In this document: positions 27,167-35,470 of the stretch, piece after piece
Position numbering within the stretch: position 1 is the stretch's first letter
Layout of the letters: each line of letters starts with the position of its first letter
Source: Acetobacter sp. DsW_063
GTDB lineage: Bacteria > Pseudomonadota > Alphaproteobacteria > Acetobacterales > Acetobacteraceae
Assembly: GCF_002153745.1 (NCBI RefSeq)
Contig: NZ_JOPL01000005.1
Span: 186,001-250,000, forward strand
Direction: 5' to 3'
Length of the DNA: 64,000 nt
The notes under the pieces: model-generated
Told to the model about the DNA's origin: nothing
The model's database searches: none
Seen by the model: the letters and a program-made list of their open reading frames with translations, nothing else
Program-made: the position numbers and the translations under genes

Positions 27167-28813
27167 TCAGCGAAGATTTATATAGGGTATGTTCGATTTT
27201 TGAATTTCGTTGAATGACTCGGGGTATCCCGCATCTGCGTAGCGCATCACGCCAAGGCTGGTGTCATTGGTCAGGGTTAGACGCAACCTTTCATCCGCTT
27301 CCGACGAACCATCTGCTATGGTTGTAACGCCCGCGCTGGTCATGTAGCCAGCATATCCACCTCCACCGGAGTGGATGGCGACGAGATCGGCCTGCGAAGA
27401 GCACGCCAGCATCGCATTGAGCAACGGCCAGTCAGCAATGGCGTCTGAGCCATCCTTCATGTTTTCGGTCATTATATTAGGATGCGCCATGGCTCCAGCG
27501 TCCAGATGGTCGCGCGTGAAGGCGACGGGGCCTGACAGAACGCCCTCACGTACCATGCGGTTTACGGCCAGTGCGACTTTGGTACGATCTCCATGTCCGA
27601 GCCACGCAATCCGTGCGGGCATCCCCTCCACCGGGACGTGCTGGCGGGCGAGGGTAATCCAGTTCATCACGGATGGATTGTCGGAAAATGTCTTCAATAG
27701 ATAATCGTCGATTCGAATGAGATCGTTTTTGTCGTTGGAGAGCGCGATCCAGCGAAAAGGACCGATTCCGCGAGCAAAAAGAGGTCGGAGATAAGCTTCT
27801 GTGAAAATGGGGATGTCGAATGCGTTGGTCACCCCCGCAGTTTGCGCCTGCGTTCTGATAAGATTGCCGTTATCGAATACTATCGAGCCTTTCGCGCGAA
27901 AATCGAGCATCGCCTGCACATGTTGCGCGATAGAGGTCAGAGACAGTTTTGATAAACCACCGGGATCGCTCTGACGCATGGCCCGCGCTTCGTCGATAGA
28001 AAGGCCGCGAGGAATATATCCGTATATGAGGTCATGAGCAGACGTCTGGTCGGTCACGATATCGGGGGTCACGCCACGACGAAGTAATTCGGGGAAAATA
28101 TCGGCGGCGTTGCCGCATAGTCCGATAGAACTGGCCTCTCCGGCCGCGCGAGCCTGGTCCGCCAAACGAAGCGCCTCGTCGAGGTCCGCCGCCTGATGCT
28201 GAAGATAGCCGTTTTCAATTCGGCGCCGTATGCGCGCTTCATCGACTTCCACACACAAAATTATCGCGCCGGCCAGTCGTCCGGCCAACGGCTGCGCGCC
28301 GCCCATGCCGCCCAGACCGGACGTCAAGATCAGGCGACCGGTCAGGTCGCCGTTGAAATGTTGTTCGGCGATACGACGGAATATTTCGTAAGTGCCCTGA
28401 ATGACGCCTTGAGAGCCTATATACTGCCAGTCTCCGGCTGTCAGGCCGCCCCAGCAGATCAGCCCATCTTGCTCCAGCCGATAAAACTCATCAGCTTTCG
28501 CCCACTGACCCACGATATTGCAGTTCGCCATGATGACGATCGGCGCACGTTCATGCGTTTTTACGACGCCGATAGGCTTTCCCGATTGCACGATCAACGT
28601 TTCGTCATCATGCATCGTTGTCAACGCACTTACGATTGCATCATGCGATCGCCAGTCGCGTGCGGCTTTCCCCAATGCTGCGTAGACCACGAGGTTCGCT
28701 GGATCTTCGCCCACCGAAAGAACGTTTTCCAAAAGACGCAGCAGGCCCTCTTGCCGCCAGCCGCGACAGCGCAAATTACCGCCAGAGGTGACGCCAAACT
28801 CTTTCATGGTCAT
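27167..28813 (-). CDS. Urocanase-family protein, probable thiourocanate hydratase
   Basis: A 548-residue HutU homologue. NAD-binding GLGGMGGAQP (about 166-175), the GSQGVIQGTYE block and DQTSAHD (255-261) are kept. However, the catalytic-cysteine block, [10 protein letters not shown] in the canonical hutU at 62 kb, reads RIAWLGHGDR here, with Ala403 in place of cysteine; the C-terminal [12 protein letters not shown] block is also altered (HSGGGGYAGYMTS). The enzyme is therefore unlikely to be a second ordinary urocanase. As last gene of an operon with a MIO-less lyase and a DUF917 protein, it best fits hydration of thiourocanate to a thiohydantoin propionate. It starts three bases after the DUF917 stop. 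Confidence 0.75.
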   Translation of the reverse strand: MTMKEFGVTSGGNLRCRGWRQEGLLRLLENVLSVGEDPANLVVYAALGKAARDWRSHDAIVSALTTMHDDETLIVQSGKPIGVVKTHERAPIVIMANCNIVGQWAKADEFYRLEQDGLICWGGLTAGDWQYIGSQGVIQGTYEIFRRIAEQHFNGDLTGRLILTSGLGGMGGAQPLAGRLAGAIILCVEVDEARIRRRIENGYLQHQAADLDEALRLADQARAAGEASSIGLCGNAADIFPELLRRGVTPDIVTDQTSAHDLIYGYIPRGLSIDEARAMRQSDPGGLSKLSLTSIAQHVQAMLDFRAKGSIVFDNGNLIRTQAQTAGVTNAFDIPIFTEAYLRPLFARGIGPFRWIALSNDKNDLIRIDDYLLKTFSDNPSVMNWITLARQHVPVEGMPARIAWLGHGDRTKVALAVNRMVREGVLSGPVAFTRDHLDAGAMAHPNIMTENMKDGSDAIADWPLLNAMLACSSQADLVAIHSGGGGYAGYMTSAGVTTIADGSSEADERLRLTLTNDTSLGVMRYADAGYPESFNEIQKSNIPYINLR

Positions 28814-28816
28814 GAA

Positions 28817-29923
28817 TCAGCTCCGGTTTTCAGGAAGACCAATAGCGTAACTGGCCAGATCGATGCCGAGCGCGCGTTCCACAGGAGGGTAGACCGCAGG
28901 GTCCAGAACGCTTGATGAGAGTGGAAATTTTGTTTTTTCCACATGAAGAACAAGGATTTCGTCGCCATCGGAAATCTCCCCAACGCTAAGAGGATATCCT
29001 GATGGAGAGAGCGTTGTGATGATATCGGGGAACGAGGAGATGCGTTGTCCAGCGGCGTCGTTCACCGCCATATATTCATTCATGACATGAAGTGTAAGGG
29101 CGTGATCCCCCGCACCGACAGTAATCGTACCGACATCAAAGGCTTCCGGCGTGTAGACAACCGATTTTTTTGATACTTTCCCCTGTGCGATAATCGCTCC
29201 GTCCAGTTGCCGCACGATAGTGTCGATAATGGCCGAACCTCCTTTGGAGGCGGCGTCGATAATGGCCTCTCCGAGGGCCAGTGCGCGGGAAATCCCGCCC
29301 CATGCGGCATGACGTTTTACATAGCTGGCGCGCAGTGGATTACGGCACGATGCGATGAAGCCGCCTGACATATCCGAAGCCGTGCGCAGAATGGGAGAGA
29401 TACGCGCCGTAGCGCCTTTTGCGACGACTTCCAGATATGCGTTGTTCGCGCGGTTGCCGCCTACCACAGCCTGAATCATGGTTTCGGGCGATCCGGCCAT
29501 GCCAATAGAGCCCATGTCGCCTGTGGGGTGGGCGCGCATGTCCCCAACGGCGTCGATGACCTTTGTGCCGAGAATGGCGCCGGGCAACCATGCGTTGAGC
29601 GTGCTGGACTTGCCGTTCTGTCCGATCATCAGTCCGTAGATTGGTTGGCCCAGTTCTTTCTCGACCAGACGCACGGCGTTGACATAATCGACGCCCAGCA
29701 TCTGCCATTCCGTCGTGCTTGCGGGCGCTCCGATCGCGGCTGCGGTGGCAATGAACGCGTCGTCGGGAATCTCGTCGGCTTCGACCAGCTCAGGTTGCCC
29801 TGCGTTGACAGCTGCAGTTCCGAGCATACGGCCGTGTTCAACCCAGCCCCCGCCGCCACATGCGAAAACCGAGCCGCCAGCGATTGCGGCCTCAACATCT
29901 TTTTCAACCAGTATCCGGCCCAT
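28817..29923 (-). CDS. DUF917/S-Me-THD family protein, probable thiohydantoin desulfurase
   Basis: A 368-residue member of the family formerly called DUF917. The N-terminal domain shows the family text SVFACGGGGWVEHGRMLG and the central block (GSIGMAGSPETMIQAV, ATARISPILRTASDMSGG); the C-terminal beta domain follows (about 220-360). The family has been linked to removal of sulfur from thiohydantoins or S-methylthiohydantoins in ergothioneine-type catabolism. Here it sits between the carbamoylase and the urocanase-like gene, where a step turning the 2-thioxo-hydantoin propionate into hydantoin propionate, with release of hydrogen sulfide, is required. Whether the substrate is S-methylated cannot be told. 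The start has good spacing to a purine-rich stretch. Confidence 0.75.
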   Translation of the reverse strand: MGRILVEKDVEAAIAGGSVFACGGGGWVEHGRMLGTAAVNAGQPELVEADEIPDDAFIATAAAIGAPASTTEWQMLGVDYVNAVRLVEKELGQPIYGLMIGQNGKSSTLNAWLPGAILGTKVIDAVGDMRAHPTGDMGSIGMAGSPETMIQAVVGGNRANNAYLEVVAKGATARISPILRTASDMSGGFIASCRNPLRASYVKRHAAWGGISRALALGEAIIDAASKGGSAIIDTIVRQLDGAIIAQGKVSKKSVVYTPEAFDVGTITVGAGDHALTLHVMNEYMAVNDAAGQRISSFPDIITTLSPSGYPLSVGEISDGDEILVLHVEKTKFPLSSSVLDPAVYPPVERALGIDLASYAIGLPENRS

Positions 29924-29949
29924 CGGGCGCTCCTTTCGTTGTCAGAGCT

Positions 29950-31203
29950 TCAGTTCAGGAGGTCGCGCGCAAGTAATGCGTCAGCGAGAACGCGCGCGCC
30001 CCGTACAGCGTCTTCCGGCGCGCACCACTCGTCAGGGTCATGACTGCGACCCTCTCGACACGGCGTGAAGATCATTGCGGACGGCGCCAGCCTCGCGAGA
30101 AACGCGGCGTCATGCCCCGCTCCGGAGACCATGCGTCGTTGAGAGAAGCCGTTTTCAATAGAAGACCTTTCTATAATGCCGATCAATTCCGGCGCGCATG
30201 GCGTCGGCGAGGTATCCGACTGGATGGTGAAACGCGTCAGCGTCGTTCCGCTGATTGAGGCGGCGTCGCGGCAAGTCGCCCGAATTGCTGAAACAAGCGC
30301 CTCGGCGACGTGACGTTCCGAGACGCGAATATCGACAATCATTCGCGCCGTGCGTGGAATGACGTTGGAGGCGTTGGGAGAAATGTCGATCACTCCGCAG
30401 GTTGCGGTGACGTGGCCAGCACCGGACCCGGCTTGCACTCCGGCCTCGGAGTGAACGAAGCTGACCACATGCGCAGCCGCGACGGCGGCGTCCTGTCGTC
30501 GATCCATCGGCGTCGTCCCTGCATGGTCCGCGCGTCCGGAGAATATGATTTCCAGTCGTGTTACCCCGGCGATGGCCTCGACAACTCCGATCTGGAGGCG
30601 TTCCTGCTCAAGAACGACGCCCTGTTCGATGTGCAACTCGAAAAAGGCGCGGATATCGGAACGTCTTGGCTCCGTGAGTTGAGCGGGATCGCCGCCCATG
30701 CGCGTTATGGCTTCGCTCAGGCTTTCATCCCATGGGGCGCGTAGCGCGAGGTGCTCCTGAGTAAGCGCGCCGGTCATTCCTCGGCTTCCGATGCAGGAAA
30801 TCCCGAAGTCGCTCGGTTCTTCGGCAAGGAAGTCGACAATCTCAAGATGGTGACGCAACGATACGCCAGCGTCGGTAAACGCGCGCGCACACTCCAGGGC
30901 AGCGAGAACGCCCAAAACGCCATCGAAGCGACCGCCGTCCGGTACGGTGTCGGAATGCGATCCACTCATAAGAACGCCGACAGCGTTGTCGGATCCGGCC
31001 CTCCGTCCGATCAGATTGCCGCTTTCGTCGATGCGCGTTTCAAGGCCTGCGTCCTGAAAGCGTTCAACGAGCCACGTGCGCCCCTGCATGAAGCGTTCGG
31101 AGAAGGAGCGACGTGTGTAGGGACGAGCCGGATCGGTGATAGTCGCAAGTGCCTCGATGTCAGTCCACAGCCGGCTGCTTTGAACAAACCCGGCGATACT
31201 CAT
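29950..31203 (-). CDS. M20-family N-carbamoyl-amino-acid hydrolase, probable N-carbamoyl-glutamate amidohydrolase
   Basis: A 417-residue M20 amidase of the allantoate amidohydrolase/hydantoin-utilisation carbamoylase branch. Dinuclear metal ligands are visible: His in GSHSDTVPDGG, Asp in RFDGVLGV, Glu-Glu in DFLAEEPSDF, His in FELHIEQG and a late His in REGRSHDPDEW. SGRADHAGTTPM is the dimerisation-domain entry. It removes the carbamoyl group as ammonia and CO2; in this operon the fitting substrate is N-carbamoyl-glutamate made by the hydantoinase next door. The ATG at 31203 overlaps the hydantoinase stop (ATGA); the longer frame upstream is its shadow. It is distinct from the second M20 carbamoylase near 58 kb. 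Confidence 0.82.
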   Translation of the reverse strand: MSIAGFVQSSRLWTDIEALATITDPARPYTRRSFSERFMQGRTWLVERFQDAGLETRIDESGNLIGRRAGSDNAVGVLMSGSHSDTVPDGGRFDGVLGVLAALECARAFTDAGVSLRHHLEIVDFLAEEPSDFGISCIGSRGMTGALTQEHLALRAPWDESLSEAITRMGGDPAQLTEPRRSDIRAFFELHIEQGVVLEQERLQIGVVEAIAGVTRLEIIFSGRADHAGTTPMDRRQDAAVAAAHVVSFVHSEAGVQAGSGAGHVTATCGVIDISPNASNVIPRTARMIVDIRVSERHVAEALVSAIRATCRDAASISGTTLTRFTIQSDTSPTPCAPELIGIIERSSIENGFSQRRMVSGAGHDAAFLARLAPSAMIFTPCREGRSHDPDEWCAPEDAVRGARVLADALLARDLLN

Positions 31204-32564
31204 GAGGATGTTCTTGAGGAAGGAGGGCAGACGAACCGTCCTGCTCCCGGCTCCGCAAGCACATCGTGCCCGTCGAAAACCAGCTTTCCCCGCAACCAGG
31301 TTGCGGCGATACGCCAGTCGAGCGCGCGACCATCGTAGGCGCTCCACCCGGCGATGGAATGGCGACTATGCGTCGCGTCGTAGATCCAGTTCTCTCTTCT
31401 TGCGATTGTGATGTCAGCGTCGCGTCCCGGTGCGAGGCCGCCTTTTTGTGCGCTGAGACGAAACAGTCGTGCTGGATTTTCCGCCAGCAAACGCGCCGCA
31501 TGCGATAGAGACAGTCCGCGCCGCGTGAGTTCTGTGAGGAACAGGGGGTAGAGCGCCTCCAACCCTGGCGCGCCGGAGGCGTTTTTCAGCATCTCGGGAT
31601 CGGATTTTCTGCTCAGGGACCAGGATACATGGTCGGTGGAGACGACAGTGACGTTTCCGGCGGCGAGGTGCGCCCACAGACCTTCGACCTCTGCGCGCGG
31701 ACGGATCGGAGGGTTGATCTTCGCTCGGCCGCCCAGACGTGCGACGTCATGTTCTTCATCGAGGATGAGATAATGTATGCAGGCTTCGACGCTCGTATCG
31801 AACCCTTGCTGGCGGTAGGCTTCACACAGGGCGTAGCCGCGCGCGACGGAGCAATGCACGACATGAGCCGAACATCCGGTCGCCGCCGCCGTCTCGTAAA
31901 TCTGCGCCATGGCCAGCGTTTCCGCCAGTGGCGGACGCGACATGCCGTGGGCCCGCCAGTCCGTAACGCCGGCGCTTGTGACTGCGGCGATCCGCGCGCG
32001 GACCATTTCGTCGTCTTCGTTATGGACCCCGGCGATAAGGCCGGTTTTGGCGACGGCTTCGAAGCATGAAGCCAGCAGGTCCGGCGGAATTCTGGGGAAA
32101 CGCACTGGGTCTGTGCCAAACGTCGAAAACTTGAAGCCGCAGGCTCCTGCTTCCGCAACGGCCGGAATGTGGCGGGGACCGTCATCCGGTGCGATTGTGC
32201 CCCACAGCGCGAAATCGACGCGCGCCTGTTCCCCGGCCTCGCGCGCCTTTTGCCGGAGATTTTCGGCAGTGCTGACCAGAAAGCCGTCATCATAAGGCAT
32301 GTCGGCGATTGTCGTGACGCCGCCAGCCGCGGCGGCGCGGGTGCTCCAGATGAAATCCTCTTGCCCCTTCTGGGAGCGTGAGTGGACCTGCGGGTCGATC
32401 GCGCCGGGCAGGATCAGCGCGTCGCCATAATCCTGAATCTCACGTGCGTCGGGCGCTGGGCCCTGACCGATCTGGCTGATGCGGCCGTCGTCGATCACAA
32501 TCCAGGCCGCTGGCGACACGGTCTGTGTGGTGACGACTGTGCCTTTGAGAAGCAGGTCATGCAT
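31200..32564 (-). CDS. Dihydroorotase/hydantoinase-like amidohydrolase, probable hydantoin-propionate hydrolase
   Basis: A 454-residue cyclic amidohydrolase of the dihydroorotase-hydantoinase-allantoinase superfamily. The metal entry motif is GAIDPQVHS (residues 54-62), where the first His of the usual D-x-H-x-H is Gln59. The carbamylated lysine is probably in CGFKFST, further His ligands are in GVHNEDD and HVVHCS, and the catalytic Asp is in VVSTDHVSW. C-terminal text (NPARLFRLSAQKGGLAPGRDADITI) is typical of the superfamily. It should open a hydantoin ring; context points to hydantoin-5-propionate. The ATG at 32564 overlaps the lyase stop by eight bases. Confidence 0.78.
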   Translation of the reverse strand: MHDLLLKGTVVTTQTVSPAAWIVIDDGRISQIGQGPAPDAREIQDYGDALILPGAIDPQVHSRSQKGQEDFIWSTRAAAAGGVTTIADMPYDDGFLVSTAENLRQKAREAGEQARVDFALWGTIAPDDGPRHIPAVAEAGACGFKFSTFGTDPVRFPRIPPDLLASCFEAVAKTGLIAGVHNEDDEMVRARIAAVTSAGVTDWRAHGMSRPPLAETLAMAQIYETAAATGCSAHVVHCSVARGYALCEAYRQQGFDTSVEACIHYLILDEEHDVARLGGRAKINPPIRPRAEVEGLWAHLAAGNVTVVSTDHVSWSLSRKSDPEMLKNASGAPGLEALYPLFLTELTRRGLSLSHAARLLAENPARLFRLSAQKGGLAPGRDADITIARRENWIYDATHSRHSIAGWSAYDGRALDWRIAATWLRGKLVFDGHDVLAEPGAGRFVCPPSSRTSS

Positions 32565-34095
32565 CGGTTGGGGATTCCCTGACTGCAGGAGGGGGAAAGC
32601 GAAACGCGGCTGGCGGCGCGTTGGCGTAGGAGCGGGCGAAGCGATCCAGAACCGTTTCCGTTGACCGCAGGGCGTCGGAGACGGGACCGCTGTCGTCGAG
32701 CAAAGGCGTCTCTTGCTCCAGAGCGTGGAGAAGCGCTCCGGGCGCTCCACTGGCGTGAGCGTTCGACAGATGGATTGCCTGCCGCGCGGCCATGGCCTCA
32801 AGCGCGAGTAACGGGGCGAGCAAGGAAATCTGCGTTGTCAGTGCGCGTGCGACTGAGGGGAGGTAGCTGGCCTCGTCCTCGAACCCGTTGGCCACAGGAA
32901 TCTGATACAGCGATGTGGGCGTGGATTCCCGCAGGATCGAGGTCGTTAGATCTGCGGCAAGTTTGGTGGCGGCTCCAAACGCGACCTGCCGTCCGGGTTC
33001 GAGGGTCAGGTTGCGCGGCAGGCCGGAAAGATCCTCGCGACAGAGGGCAAGAATGCGCCCGAGCGCGCCCCGAACGTAATGGCAAAGCGCGAGGACGAGC
33101 GATTGAGCGTCGAGGGCCAGCCCAAGCGGAAGCGATGCGCCGGAAGTCATGGCCCGGCCATCGAGAAGTATCGGATTGTCGTCAGCGTGCGACAGGTTGT
33201 GCGCGAGCGTCTCTTCGGCACGGTCCAGCGCGCAGAGCAGGCCACCGCCGATTTGTGGCATGCAGCGGAAACTTAGTGGATCTTGAAGGTTTCGGCGCGG
33301 CGTCCAGTCACTTTCACTGCACAGACTTTGCAGAAAGCACGCCACGCGCGTTTCCGTTTCTGTTCCGGTGAGCCGCGCCGTTTCCCACGGCGCTCCGAAG
33401 GCGCCAAATCCTGCGGCGCTGAGGGTAAAAACTGACAGCAGCAGGGGCAACCGCGCGCGGAGGTCAGCGACGGCGATCGCCACCCCGGCAACGCCCAGCG
33501 CGTTGCTGGAGAGAACTGTCATCACGTCCTTTGGCCCCGGATCGATCGGCGCGAGACTGAACCGGGTGAGCAGCGCGGCGGCAGATTCCGGCTGCTCATG
33601 GTCGGGGCCGTAGGCGTCTCCTTCACCAAGGAGGGTGGCGCCGATATGGCTCATCAACCCGACGTCGGCGCAACCGATAGAGCCATATTCAGGCACGACC
33701 GGTGTGATACCTGCGTTCAAAAGCGCCGCGAGCGCATGGGCGAGATGCACGCTGGCGCCAGTGTGACCGGTCAGCAAGCCATTCAACCGGGCCGTCATGG
33801 CCGTCCTGACCACACGGCGCGGCATATGCGGGCCGGTTCCGAGCAAGTGGGAACGTAGGAGCCGCAGCGCATATTTCGGGCGCTCGTCACCCGACACCCG
33901 GCTGTCCTTGAATGCGCCGACCATGCTGGTCGTGCCGTAGATGCCGTCGCCTCTGTCGAGAGCGCGTTCAAGCGAGCGTTGGCCAGCAAGAAGACGCGCT
34001 ACGCCATCTCCGCCGAGCTTTACATAAGCGCCGTCAGCGACTGCGATCAGGTCGCTCAGCGGCAATGTTGTTCCGGTCAGAGTGATCGCGGTCAC
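32557..34095 (-). CDS. HAL-family lyase without MIO motif, probable ergothionase (ergothioneine trimethylamine-lyase)
   Basis: A 512-residue homologue of histidine ammonia-lyase. The catalytic tyrosine region (GIYGTTSM, Tyr53) aligns with the canonical VYGVNTGFG. The prosthetic-group motif does not: where ammonia-lyases have GSVGASGDL, this protein has GSIGCADVGL (138-147), so the Ala-Ser-Gly triad that makes MIO is lost. The later ED pair (NGFEDEASYL) is kept. An enzyme without MIO cannot easily eliminate ammonia, but trimethylamine is a good leaving group and known ergothionases need no MIO. I therefore call it an ergothionase-type lyase giving thiourocanate. The start is GTG at 34095 with AAAGG upstream. 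Confidence 0.78.
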   Translation of the reverse strand: MTAITLTGTTLPLSDLIAVADGAYVKLGGDGVARLLAGQRSLERALDRGDGIYGTTSMVGAFKDSRVSGDERPKYALRLLRSHLLGTGPHMPRRVVRTAMTARLNGLLTGHTGASVHLAHALAALLNAGITPVVPEYGSIGCADVGLMSHIGATLLGEGDAYGPDHEQPESAAALLTRFSLAPIDPGPKDVMTVLSSNALGVAGVAIAVADLRARLPLLLSVFTLSAAGFGAFGAPWETARLTGTETETRVACFLQSLCSESDWTPRRNLQDPLSFRCMPQIGGGLLCALDRAEETLAHNLSHADDNPILLDGRAMTSGASLPLGLALDAQSLVLALCHYVRGALGRILALCREDLSGLPRNLTLEPGRQVAFGAATKLAADLTTSILRESTPTSLYQIPVANGFEDEASYLPSVARALTTQISLLAPLLALEAMAARQAIHLSNAHASGAPGALLHALEQETPLLDDSGPVSDALRSTETVLDRFARSYANAPPAAFRFPPPAVRESPTDA

Positions 34096-34174
34096 GGCGG
34101 CCTTTCTTTCGTTGGCGTTGACTAAAGTGTTTCATCATCAGGGGACCGCTCCCCTATGCTTTTTGGTGCGTGGG

Positions 34175-35455
34175 CTATACCTCCGGACCGTCCGGGCCAT
34201 AAGGCGGTCGTGAGAACGCGGGCGAGAGCAGGGCGGCCAACGCCGGAAGCGCCGCGATCGACACATAAAGCGCGGCGCTGGGGACGCCGCGCCAGACATT
34301 TCCGAGAGCGGTCAAAATCGCCGGCGCGAAGCCGCCAAATAGAGAAACTGCGATATTATACGACAATGCGATGCCGCTTGCGCGCACTGATTTCGGGAAC
34401 AGCCCAGCGATTCCCAAGGGCGCCGCGCCAACAAACTGGGAAACCAGAAAACACAATAAGGCGGCGACTACGATCATGGTGATGACGCCGTGGCTGACAG
34501 TCAACATGGACAAGATGGGGGCGGGAAGAATCAAAAGCAGGAAAGCGGAGGCGAGCATGATGCGCCGTGCGCCGAACCGGTCAGCCAGTTTGCCCGCTGT
34601 AAGTGAGCCTGCCACCAGCGCGATGTTGCCAAAGAGGTAGGCCACGTAGCTGGCGTGGGGCGCGACGCCAAAAAAACGCTGCACGTAGAGAGGAAGGTAT
34701 ATGATCAGGGCATAGGGCGCAGCGCCCCATAACAGGGATAGCCCAAGTGCGGCGAAAACAGAGCCCTTGTGGCGCTTCGCCAAAACGCCGATGGCGAGCG
34801 TTTCGCGAGCTGCCACTCTTCGGACCGGCGAGAACGCGTTGCGACGCATGATGACGCCGAGCGGGATGATTGCAAGACCGATAGCAAATGGCGCGCGCCA
34901 CCCCCACCCGGCGATCTGCGCGTCGCTCAGAAACGCCGTGACGCAGGCGGCGACGAGTGCGCCGAGCATATTCGACAGCCCCATGGTCGCCTGCAGGAAG
35001 GAGGCGGCGAACCCTGCTCGTCCACCGGCGGCCCCCTCGACAAGGAATGCCGCAGCTCCTCCGATTTCGCCGCCTGCTGAAATTCCTTGTAATAGACGCC
35101 CGACGCACAGAACGATGATCGAGGCGCGCCCGGCGATCGCGTAAGGCGGGTCGAACAGAATGCAGGCTGTGCCGACGCCCATCAATGCGCATGTCAGCAT
35201 CAGCGTCGGACCGCGCCCACGCGCGTCGGCATAATGTCCGAGCAGCAACGCCCCCAGCGGGCGGGCGACGGCGCCCAGTCCGAACACCAGCAGGCTCTGG
35301 GCCAGAAGGGACAGTGGATCGGACGGCGGCAGCAATGCTTTCGCGATATAGGGTGCAAAGAGCGCGTAGACCGAGAAGTCATACCATTCGAGAAGATTGC
35401 CGACGCAGGCGGCCACGATCGTCGTTTTTTTCGCCCGTGGCTGCACCGTTGTCAT
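34175..35455 (-). CDS. MFS transporter of the metabolite:H+ symporter (MHS) family
   Basis: A 426-residue 12-helix transporter. The start (CVGNLLEWYDFSVYA) is the signature of the MHS group that contains ProP, ShiA and KgtP; GHYADARGRGPTLM is the loop 2-3 motif. MHS proteins take up zwitterions and organic acids by proton symport, and ProP accepts betaines, so import of ergothioneine (itself a betaine) is plausible. It is separated by 79 bp from the lyase gene and by 15 bp from the TonB receptor gene, all in one direction. Confidence 0.83.
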   Translation of the reverse strand: MTTVQPRAKKTTIVAACVGNLLEWYDFSVYALFAPYIAKALLPPSDPLSLLAQSLLVFGLGAVARPLGALLLGHYADARGRGPTLMLTCALMGVGTACILFDPPYAIAGRASIIVLCVGRLLQGISAGGEIGGAAAFLVEGAAGGRAGFAASFLQATMGLSNMLGALVAACVTAFLSDAQIAGWGWRAPFAIGLAIIPLGVIMRRNAFSPVRRVAARETLAIGVLAKRHKGSVFAALGLSLLWGAAPYALIIYLPLYVQRFFGVAPHASYVAYLFGNIALVAGSLTAGKLADRFGARRIMLASAFLLLILPAPILSMLTVSHGVITMIVVAALLCFLVSQFVGAAPLGIAGLFPKSVRASGIALSYNIAVSLFGGFAPAILTALGNVWRGVPSAALYVSIAALPALAALLSPAFSRPPYGPDGPEV

Positions 35456-35470
35456 GACGACGCCTCGTGC

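Noticed and set aside
32557-34095. A second ordinary histidine ammonia-lyase
   Set aside because: The MIO triad is absent and the gene is embedded with a DUF917 protein and a cysteine-less urocanase; canonical hutH begins at 63777.
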